Translations under genes and position numbers: made by a program | Source: Candidatus Woesearchaeota archaeon | GTDB taxonomy: Archaea; Nanobdellota; Nanobdellia; Woesearchaeales; GW2011-AR15 | Direction: 5' to 3' | NCBI GenBank assembly: GCA_016935095.1 | Contig: JAFGRO010000026.1 | Location: 18,248-82,247 of the forward strand | DNA: 64,000 nucleotides | The notes under the pieces: model-generated | Told to the model about the DNA's origin: nothing | Databases searched by the model: none | The model's input: the letters and a program-made list of their open reading frames with translations, nothing else | In this document: positions 47,101 through 52,610 of the stretch, piece after piece | Layout: each line of letters begins with the position of its first letter | Position numbering within the stretch: the first letter of the stretch is position 1

Positions 47101-50100
47101 CCTGAGAATAATGCCAGTTTTAATTCAAGCTCAATAGAATTTAATTTTACAGTTATTGATAATTTTGACACACAAATGCAGTGCAATATAACTATTAATA
47201 ATACAGTAATGGATTTTAATTTCACAGCAAACAATAATTCAAATATCTCAAGAACTATCTCTGATCTTATTGATGGCATTCATTTCTGGAATGTAAGTTG
47301 TGTAGATGATGCAGGAAATGTAAACACAAGCGAAACAAGGAACTTCAGTATAAGTGCTCCTCCTGCAGTTGAATTAAATTCACCTCCTGAAAATTATTCT
47401 CAAAATACTCCGGATATAACATTTTATTATACTCCGACAGATAATACTAATTTAAGCCAGTGTGATCTTATATTAAACAATGCTGTTAATCTTACAAACA
47501 CAACAATTTATAACGGTGTCCAGAACAACTTTACCTTGTCAGGATTAAGCTCAGGATACTACAACTGGACAGTTAACTGTACAGATATAACAGGATTGAG
47601 TATGGTTGCTTCACCTGTCAGAACTTTTACAATAGATTTTGTCCAGCCTTCTATCACATTATATAATCCTTCAAAAGGTGGATCACTTTATGCCCTGAGC
47701 GTTACTTTCAATTATTCAGTTGTTGATGATTTTGATTATGTATTATTATGTAATATAACATTGGACGGGAATGATAATTTTACAGATGTAATCTCCCCTA
47801 ATAATACTTTTGTTAACAGAAGCCTGGCAATGAGCACAGAAGGAACACATTATTGGAATGTAACCTGTTCTGATGATGCTGGAAATGCAAATACAAGCGA
47901 AACATGGAATTTTACAATTTATATACCTCCGGATATAACACTTATCAGTCCTGATAATAATGCAGTTTTTGGTAATGGCACAAACATTGAATTTGAATAT
48001 ACTGTAACAGATTCTGAAGGTGTGGCTAATGCAAGTTTAATTATAAATAATGAAATTAACCAGACAGATGAAGACCCAAGTGAAATAAGCTCTAATTATT
48101 TTTATGTGAATTTTTCACAGGACGGGGTTTATACATGGACAGTCAGGGCATTTGACAGTAATGGTCTCGGCATAAATGCAACTCCCCGGACATTAATTGT
48201 AGATACAACACCTCCAATTGTCATTATTAATCATCCTTATGAAAATGAAACCTTCTCATGGAATAATGTGACATTTAATTTTTCTGTAACAGATAATCTT
48301 GACGACGAATTAATTTGCAATATTACAATTGATGAAGTAGTAGAATATGAAAATATCACAGTAAATAACGGAAGCACTGAACTGAGAACTAAATCAATGA
48401 ATGACGGGAATTATAACTGGAGTGTTACATGCATAGACCATGCAAACAATACTAATATTTATTTTTTAACAAACTTTACAGTTGATGCTCCTCCTAATGT
48501 AACCCTTATTTTTCCAATAGACTATTACAGGACAAATGATGTGGATTTTACATTCAATTATACTCCTGAAGATGCAATCGGGCTGGAGATATGTATTTTG
48601 TATTTTGACGGACAGCAGAATGATACAGATAATGAAATAGAGGAAAATACACAGAATTTCTTTTCTCTTGATAATCTTCCTGCCGGGATTCACAACTGGA
48701 CCATACAATGCTATGACAGCGCTCCTGATCTGAATAACTATACTGCTGATTATGAATATTTTTTCATTGATCATTATGGTCCTGCAATAAATTTAGTTTA
48801 TCCGGGGTCAGCTCAGACAATGAACCAGGATTACATAGACTTTAACTGGACAGCTACTGACTGGCCCGGAACAACAATAAACTGTAATATTACTGTTTCA
48901 GATCCGCTTGGAGAGAGGAATGCAACTGATGTATCCGGAATCAGCGGGGAGTATTTCAATACAACATTACTTAATTTAAGTGACGGCATACATTACTGGA
49001 ATATAACTTGTGTTGATGACCTCGGCAATATGAATTCAAGTGAAACCTGGAATTTTACAATAAATCAGCCGGACCTGTTTTTGAATAATTCAATGCTTTG
49101 GTTTAATAATTCGAACCCTGATTTGAATGAGAATATAACAATTTTTGCAAATGTGACAAACATTGGAGGTAATCCTGTCACTAACCTGTTTGTAGAGTTC
49201 TGGGACGGCTTGCCTGGCATAGGCAATTATATCGGAAATGATACAAAGAATGTTGATGTCAATGCAACAGAAACCTTTACAGTAACCTGGTTAATATCAT
49301 CAGGATATCATAATATATGGGTAATTGCAGATCCAGATGATGCTATTGAAGAATTAAATGAAACCAATAACAATGCAACAATTAACATATCTGTTTTAGG
49401 AGCTGTTATTACCTCTCCTGAAAATAATTCATGGACTAATTCTTTAGTGAATGAATTTAATTTTACGCTTTATGATTATACTTCCGGCATAATAAATTAT
49501 AGTATTTATATAGACGGCACTCCGAACAGCCAGAACGGCACAGTAACTGATGGTGATTCTAATTTATTGAATATTACTTTGACAGAGGGCACTCATTATG
49601 TCCAGGTCCGGGCAACAGATGCTCTCAGCCGGACAAAAATGTCTTCCAGAGTTTATATAAACGTTGATGTAACAGATCCAACTCCTGCGATTGAAACATT
49701 AAATAATACCTTCTTTAATGACACAACCCCTGAAATCCGGTTCAATATTACTGATAACATGGATAATGAAATTAACTACACTTTATATGTGGATGGAGTT
49801 GCAAAAAATTCAAGCACAGCACCTGACGGAGTATCCACTTCTGTAAACTTGTCCACTCTTGATGAAGGGAAATATGAATTGATTTTAGAAGCCCTGGATG
49901 AAGCGGGAAACAGAGTCAATTCTACGCCTGTTTTTATCTATGTTGATATAACTGAGCCAACAATATCATTATTATATCCGCAGGATACAGAGACATTTAA
50001 TGTTAGAAATACTGAATTGAATTTCACAGTTATAGACAATCTTGATGAAGTCCTTACATGCAATCTTACACTTGACTCAAGTGTGGTTAGGACTAATTTT

Positions 50101-52581
50101 GATGTGAATAATAACACTGTATCTAATTATTCAGTTTCTGATTTGTCAGAGGGCAAGCATTACTGGAATGTTACCTGCTGGGACGGCCGTGATTTAAATA
50201 ATGTAAATAATATTAACATAAGCGAAACAAGATCATTTAATATTTATATTGCCCCTGAAATTGAGCTTATCGCGCCTTTAAATAACACCTGGAATAATTC
50301 CCAGGATATAGTGTTTTTGTTTAATGTGACTGATGACTCTTCAATTAACAACTGTTCCTTGATACTGAATAACGAGATTAACCAGACAAGAAACACCTCT
50401 CAAATAATTAACGGGGGCATAAGCAACTTTACTGTTACAGACATCACTTCTAAGTTTTATAACTGGTCTGTAATATGTTTTGACCAGTATGATGTGCAGG
50501 GAAACAGCACAACATGGCTGTTAAAAGCAGATAAAATCAAGCCTGCAATCACACTTAATGCACCTGAAAACGGGTATAATACAACCTCAGCCTCAGTTAC
50601 ATTTAATTTTTCGGTCATAGATAATCTTGATGACCAGTTAATATGCAATCTAACCTTGGATGGTGAGATAAATATTTCAGGAATAACAGCCTATAATAAT
50701 TCAGAGAATATAAGCTCAATCAGTAATCTTACAGAAGGAACACATTATTGGAATATAACATGTATTGATGAAGCCACTAATATAAATACATCTGAAACCA
50801 GGAGTTTTAGTATTTATATTGCCCCTGAGATTACCTTGATTGCTCCTGATGCTAATAACTGGACAAATCAGCAAAATGTCACATTTTACTTCAATGTGAG
50901 TGATGATACAGGAATAGAGAACTGCTCAATTTTAATAAATAACCAGGTTAACGATACAAAAGATTCTTCTGAAATTATTAACAATGCTATGAATAATTTT
51001 ACAGTCAATTATCTGGATGGAATCTACAACTGGAGCATAGAATGCTATGACAATACCTCTCTGCATATGTATACAATGTCTGAAAACAGGACACTCTATG
51101 TAGATCTATATGAACCGGAGCCGTATATAGAAACAGAAAACAAGACATGGTTTTATACTGCGACACCTCTGATTTACTTTAATATAACTGATAATATGGA
51201 TTCATTGCTTAATTATACTTTCTATGTTGATGATAGTTTAAATGTCATAGGAACAGCGGATAATGCAACTTCAACATCTGTAAATCTTGCAACTTTAACA
51301 AACGGTTCCCATACAGTTGTTTTAGAGGCAGTTGATAATGCAGGCAACAGGAAAAACTCAACACCTATTGTGATTTATATTGATACTGGTGACCCATGGA
51401 TTGTATTGAATTATCCTGGAAACGGCAATGAAACCTATTCAAATATGGTCACATTTAATTTTACAGCTTACGATGACATATCCTTGAATTTAACATGCAA
51501 CCTGACTCTTGACGCGCAGGTTATAGCTGAAAATATTAATGTTACAAACGGTACACCTTACGCCTATACACACCAGATACTGACAACAGGCATACATTAC
51601 TGGAATGTAACCTGTGTTGACATGGCTTCAAATTTCAATACCAGCGAAACTTGGAATTTTTCCGTGCCCCTGCCAGATTTGACATTAAATTCCTCGCATA
51701 TCATGTTTAATAATTCCCAGCCGGAACAGGGCGAAAATATTACAATAAACGCAACAATATTTAATTTAGGAGAGAGCAATGCAGAAAATGTAACTGTGCA
51801 GTTCTTTATCGGAAACTGGACACTCGATAACCAGATAAACGGTAACAGGACTATTTCAATAAATGCAGGCGAAAATATTACTGTAAATGTTTCATGGATA
51901 ACATCTATACCTAACAGTTATGATATCTATGTTGTTGTTGATCCGCCAATTGAGACCAATGGTGATATTAATGAAATCAATGAATCAAACAACTATGCTT
52001 ACAGGACACTGGTTATAGGAAGCTATAATACATTTTACGGGAATTTTTCAGGAGTTTTGAATATTAAGCAGAATCAGACAAACATGACTGTATTTGAATG
52101 GTCTCTCCTGAATTTTACCGGAAGCAATATCTATGCAGCGGATTATGATTCTATAGTAGACTGGACAAATCTCCAGGCAATAAGCAGGGATATCTCGGAT
52201 TTATATGTCCAGGATGATTTTAATGAAATAGATATTGCCCTGCAAATGGAAAATAATACAGATTCAATTAATCTTACATACACTGAAAACCTGCAGCCAA
52301 AAGCAACAGCCACTTTCACAGTATATACTTATAATATTGATAATGTGCCTGTTGTGAATTCAACAAACATCTCGAATTTTATAACAGGCATCCTCTGGGA
52401 TACATCTGACGGCAATACAGAATTTGATGCTTCACAGGATTTGGTTTTTATTACTCAAGTTAATGAAGATGCCCAGGGCATGTTCGGCGTATATGATTTT
52501 GAATTTAAAGTGCCTTCAAATTTAAAGCTTTATAGGACACCTGATGCAATTACTGTTGCACTTTACACTGAGATTAAATAA
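35155..52581 (+). CDS. Giant secreted modular surface protein (5808 residues)
   Basis: It starts with an ATG and a clear signal peptide (about 1-24) but no ribosome binding site. Domains in order: two Ig/MG-like domains (26-106, 162-241), a conserved archaeal surface segment, two large Gly/Ser/Thr-rich units with repeated H-T-H and T-H-T-H motifs resembling phage tail-collar modules (about 611-922, 1186-1499), four copies of an approximately 150-residue repeat ending in CTGGEC (about 1031, 1589, 2271, 3121), four copies of an approximately 85-residue repeat (G-SPFYTISDNP, about 1503, 2082, 2934, 3603), two DUF2341 plus LamG-type lectin pairs (about 1744-2077, 3275-3599), long arrays of Ig-like domains (3688-4637, 4753-5506), two CARDB domains (4638-4752, 5507-5622) and a conserved C-terminal domain. 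No membrane anchor or sorting motif is visible at the C-terminus. Sequons are abundant, so heavy N-glycosylation is likely. An adhesin or cell-wall role is inferred. Confidence 0.9.
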   Translation: MKRKKVVLVLELILLVFLIGLSVSSESGLVHTDKSEYFIGEKVNIKISLHNLTDTRLRIVNREKTYQYFNPGESTFYIPKIKGTHVIELYRLSSMLDSTNFFVISNEPDSKNASSQNNSSLSAETYENETVGETEEYLEENITKELPLHEENGTEEKAPVITLDRQDYEFGETVLIKLDLTHFEDTGKLKLRIISAHSIYNFFSTLTNEIKFTPKNPGEYELQLFYETKLFESESFRILGEKVLWENETIDEPEDTEIVDAGTKEDDVYAVVETGENISTGVPEEREDIVLAQDNKTEVIITSRSQIKIREPVKWKKSVKTRELKSFNLELHKDSQEITVKKIINNEEESIQPVIIKHGPQLSIKNLRSIEDINNLVLSLLFPEEEKESISVVLAENATEYLVEYYTESPVVIEEDVGYAKRVSISAPDELNYTNVISYTNIPEILTIEQSEGIKIYWVENNTYIEYKASDLDKDGMLDYVEWITPHLSEQTFEISLLILNVQSYPNVGGNWTVMFETVGRANLTITAIDGTKWSNINISEDKDLKFLEVKCGNQVLDYEWINNSVHVQDYECDETGYEISKVLTGGNHHLMFEFGSEVEFAHNDAVFGVMLFWNETSDAPSGWSCVSCNPGDPFYQRFPRGSDNYGGTGGATNHTHTISLVSHTQGATQNVGGSDSQKSSNTHIHPTISSTTVTPGTNIPVFRNLKIIRYDGGTPDVIPAGAIAIFNDTIPSGWTRFADQDNYFVRGEGNFSTGGSNTHTHDVSYTLDASSDTALGAATGPSIANAYHTHSVSDNSASASNVPPFIEVVFARADSDTSVPFGMIAMLNATPDADWIVISENGDEYYERFIIGNSTYGDKGGSSTNTHPNLSSITSGPSSTTDDQTGSTGMADDAHTHNVTISFSADTSLPPYIDVLFGYLADTTGPTTILDKPSDGQAVGNTTFVVNASVTDAYSDVDTVIFEYRENPSYSWTFACSDAGDRPPYECTWDLSGLPDGDQYQLRAYANDTLGNIGNTDTHINIKVGNTPTVGITSCFVEGSGWVNCTTIVYADVIDSVRTSCSPSIGVIKNVSFILKNIDDNKILFNVTTTDNSTGYWEYNLTDVAIYDSGSFNLNVICRENSEGTDNIGWVIPFGTLSVQLINPSSDRSVVQNSTFNFSSLVSCTGGECADENATIMLQEPSFDGIFFLFWSGASDAPSGWTCASCDPGDPFYNNFPRGSETYGGTGGSSYHTHSISYVSETSGATATAGTGATAVATGAHDHSSITSEIVSNESNLPSYRNLKIIQYNGMPSVIPEGAIAVFNTSTLPGGWTRYSAQDDYFIRGGGDTTTGGSNTHDHDVSYTLPDAGDDISRGGADGAVADDAHTHTVSDTSASAENVPPYIEVVLARADSSTLKPEGMIAMFSASPSNSSWTVISANGQEFYQRFLVGNSTYGDTGGNSSHTHPNLGSTTTVSSSTAEATGAGSSVASPAHTHDVTVSFSTDTNLPPYIDVIFAYYDAGIGVIPMSFAVPFWTPSDNPQDPGYNYCLANMSSGDSCPVSWLVNATGEINSTWGFYVSAIPLNYSGNISVAESSRVNITIVDMLRPTIHEIQCQEDGATWGECSNVLYSDNLTRVRVNCTVDEGTINSANFTLENLDDSYTFFSNATTYNSGDWWIFNNSDLTITDSGTFRLTVICSDDNSITETDNVEWIVPWGTLTAQLISPNSNTNVTRNQFFNFTSRVTCTGGECGYVNATLDPYVGDWWNSSYTSRKEINITNSGSVLTDFPAYLNVAYDDDMQADYDDLRFINESCGTNGSLLSYEIEYYNSTKADIWIKIPNLAVGTTSICMYYGNSTVSSGQNVVNVWDANYASIYHLNHTSGDAIDTKGFMDATNNLGGSSDPDVMGIVGRGDYFGGDGILTVTDWMLSATNGTDHTYCAWVRYTSTGDMTIIEDGGLSYGDGIGATGGNLRYAESNAPTQVDSPSTYNDDNWHYICGVEAVGGATMILYVDGEEVNTGSDDAQYGNDDGAIGGTNNDDPVFDEGSPATNHFIGYLDEIRLSYDERSADWINMSYQVVVNQASFVLFGSEEDYTGAGGGKNIIPMNSGSPFYTISDNPMLSNFTACLGNMTDGKTCDTTWEVNATGAADTTYEFYVTYASMNYSSNVSAVNTTIINITIIDNIAPVVDSVSITPEMPGVNQDLNCTFTITDASPLDVLTANMSWYKAGVLSYSEIVSSSSGVETYAVLGSGNTSNNDVWHCGVTPYDQMAYGTQVNSSTVTVLASQPPVINQVQCQENWTTWVDCSNIIYSDILTAVQVDCTDPDGYIINATFNLTNLDDSYTFFSNATTYNSGNWWIFNNSDLTITDSGTFILNVACSDNTSVTATDTVEWTLPWGTLTAQLISPNTNTNVTRNRFFNFTSRVICTGGECGYANAILDPHSADSEDNNHEKVIIENNAGLISINTNKSLYHRGEPALIYIVVLDKLGQLITDADLVIEITKPDGELYNLDEIKQDNSVYNLEYSDTSQEGNYIINVQAGFEDGIISESAYFVVKEDYEFDIIRNTPVTTDPWQGPFKSSINVISYTESGQFSFNEVLPDNFTVTDRGDADESLKDNKIILTWTGLENNSIISYSALPPLLTPMKYELGPSFIQYGNEIFYEANPWNLAVDPTPYAQDCDGQFRETTQDSFPDACDGTYPSACGASGDRLTCNDGQTETHDAYWDNEWAGVRISAYNDTWTNCIEVTQVELCYEWWRTAGFDVCRIRVDNDGWSSPSNAVTSCPGTSANPGVTCIDITALDDWDCDNFNGEGTAAQVAAQAQTNDYSYRTLTIDVLYFDVTYTSDDPPVISSQSPAANYWNDTFDPYPMTFTCNITDDINVTDIYLYITNKYNQSFGLSDSCSVSGTEVSCNWTKELANGNYTWNCLAYDSFGYSTWGENRTILINNSLSKGIIPMNSGSPFYTISDNPMLSNFTACLANMTGGKTCDTTWQVNATGIANTTWEFYVTYASLNYSINVSDALSSVINITILENIAPGVESVLLTPLIPVSSDNLNCTFTVSDASQLDVLTANISWYKNGVLDYSEIIGVTNGVESSHFLGSGNTSIGDVWHCGVTPYDQVEYGAQVNSSTVSILASRPPEINQILCLRNYSTWIDCSDFEFGEIFSGVQANCTSEEHFITNVTFNLTNIPDSFTYFKNTTTNNSTNWWRYYQNITLNNSGEYQLYATCFDSNGSNTTSYVNWNLPWGTLVASLVDPDDDISVQYNAFFPFTAQIACIGGECGNVEAELDPVINWWNCSFDARKEINITNVGSIVLSDFPLYINVTYDSDMQADYDDLRFINGSCNDGQSLLLDHEIEDYDSSHADVWVRIPSLPVTGATICMYYKNSDVGSGEDMTGVWDGSYDAVHHLQETSGNHQDSTSVNNDATATSVSTEGGNIGMIDGADDFDDSNTDYVTFTTTGMRVAAGTISLWVNMDHSSVSDDRSYFFSHRTGSDNNRIYIFEESGVLFVGFANVFQNNIGYTIDPDEWHYYTLKWTGGAWEVFVDGVSEGSGSNAALTSIDTNSHLGAYLSSDEWLDGMIDEFRMSNVSRSDDWINQSYQMVVNQDSFIIFGSEEPYSKGTISTQEGATPFYTTDANPQNYSHESCLENLISGQTCQVSWQVNATGEVGSTHEFFVIFNLTSNQAYLADTETAHIYITIEDASDVPPVVSLVSPENNNVTNNLVVVFNCSATDNLGLQNMTLYANFSGTFESNGTNSISGTSNSTTFSRTLNDGVYSWTCLGYDTDGNYDWATSNWTLTVDTTKPAINLSAPPNGDNSYEGTQYFNFTVADNLDPVLVCNITLDSGVADENFDVDRGILTSRTIVGIPQGTHYWNISCIDNAGNLNTSETWNFSIVDIAPNVTLITQDNISQSSSLINLQYNATDNNNVTEARLIINGELNDTDTQVEDGTVETFTVTGLAEGRYNWTVNVSDISNLTAQAPVRWFIIDKTAPAINLTNPENNASFNSSSIEFNFTVIDNFDTQMQCNITINNTVMDFNFTANNNSNISRTISDLIDGIHFWNVSCVDDAGNVNTSETRNFSISAPPAVELNSPPENYSQNTPDITFYYTPTDNTNLSQCDLILNNAVNLTNTTIYNGVQNNFTLSGLSSGYYNWTVNCTDITGLSMVASPVRTFTIDFVQPSITLYNPSKGGSLYALSVTFNYSVVDDFDYVLLCNITLDGNDNFTDVISPNNTFVNRSLAMSTEGTHYWNVTCSDDAGNANTSETWNFTIYIPPDITLISPDNNAVFGNGTNIEFEYTVTDSEGVANASLIINNEINQTDEDPSEISSNYFYVNFSQDGVYTWTVRAFDSNGLGINATPRTLIVDTTPPIVIINHPYENETFSWNNVTFNFSVTDNLDDELICNITIDEVVEYENITVNNGSTELRTKSMNDGNYNWSVTCIDHANNTNIYFLTNFTVDAPPNVTLIFPIDYYRTNDVDFTFNYTPEDAIGLEICILYFDGQQNDTDNEIEENTQNFFSLDNLPAGIHNWTIQCYDSAPDLNNYTADYEYFFIDHYGPAINLVYPGSAQTMNQDYIDFNWTATDWPGTTINCNITVSDPLGERNATDVSGISGEYFNTTLLNLSDGIHYWNITCVDDLGNMNSSETWNFTINQPDLFLNNSMLWFNNSNPDLNENITIFANVTNIGGNPVTNLFVEFWDGLPGIGNYIGNDTKNVDVNATETFTVTWLISSGYHNIWVIADPDDAIEELNETNNNATINISVLGAVITSPENNSWTNSLVNEFNFTLYDYTSGIINYSIYIDGTPNSQNGTVTDGDSNLLNITLTEGTHYVQVRATDALSRTKMSSRVYINVDVTDPTPAIETLNNTFFNDTTPEIRFNITDNMDNEINYTLYVDGVAKNSSTAPDGVSTSVNLSTLDEGKYELILEALDEAGNRVNSTPVFIYVDITEPTISLLYPQDTETFNVRNTELNFTVIDNLDEVLTCNLTLDSSVVRTNFDVNNNTVSNYSVSDLSEGKHYWNVTCWDGRDLNNVNNINISETRSFNIYIAPEIELIAPLNNTWNNSQDIVFLFNVTDDSSINNCSLILNNEINQTRNTSQIINGGISNFTVTDITSKFYNWSVICFDQYDVQGNSTTWLLKADKIKPAITLNAPENGYNTTSASVTFNFSVIDNLDDQLICNLTLDGEINISGITAYNNSENISSISNLTEGTHYWNITCIDEATNINTSETRSFSIYIAPEITLIAPDANNWTNQQNVTFYFNVSDDTGIENCSILINNQVNDTKDSSEIINNAMNNFTVNYLDGIYNWSIECYDNTSLHMYTMSENRTLYVDLYEPEPYIETENKTWFYTATPLIYFNITDNMDSLLNYTFYVDDSLNVIGTADNATSTSVNLATLTNGSHTVVLEAVDNAGNRKNSTPIVIYIDTGDPWIVLNYPGNGNETYSNMVTFNFTAYDDISLNLTCNLTLDAQVIAENINVTNGTPYAYTHQILTTGIHYWNVTCVDMASNFNTSETWNFSVPLPDLTLNSSHIMFNNSQPEQGENITINATIFNLGESNAENVTVQFFIGNWTLDNQINGNRTISINAGENITVNVSWITSIPNSYDIYVVVDPPIETNGDINEINESNNYAYRTLVIGSYNTFYGNFSGVLNIKQNQTNMTVFEWSLLNFTGSNIYAADYDSIVDWTNLQAISRDISDLYVQDDFNEIDIALQMENNTDSINLTYTENLQPKATATFTVYTYNIDNVPVVNSTNISNFITGILWDTSDGNTEFDASQDLVFITQVNEDAQGMFGVYDFEFKVPSNLKLYRTPDAITVALYTEIK
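40066..40174 (+). repeat. Near-identical 109-bp repeat, copy 1 (inside the giant gene)
   Basis: This segment matches 42109-42217 at 107 of 109 positions by direct reading, far above the similarity of the surrounding repeats. It encodes the DSYTFFSNATTYNSG region of the 150-residue repeat. Confidence 0.95.
42109..42217 (+). repeat. Near-identical 109-bp repeat, copy 2 (inside the giant gene)
   Basis: Partner of 40066-40174. The two differences are both synonymous or conservative (GGG/GGA context giving D versus N, and ACC/ACT). High similarity continues more loosely to about 42375, matching 40230-40335. Confidence 0.95.
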
Positions 52582-52589
52582 AAATAACT

Positions 52590-52602
52590 TAAAAAAAAGA
52601 GG
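52590..52602 (+). promoter_or_regulatory. Ribosome binding site of the Cys-rich membrane protein gene
   Basis: TTAAAAAAAAGAGGCG lies about eight bases before the ATG at 52611, the same A-tract plus GAGG arrangement used by most genes in this window. Confidence 0.6.
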
Positions 52603-52610
52603 CGATCTAA

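Noticed and set aside
36515-51779. Many open frames of 60-110 codons antisense or out of frame inside the giant gene
   Set aside because: They are by-products of repetitive, low-stop coding DNA. None has a good ribosome binding site or plausible protein composition.
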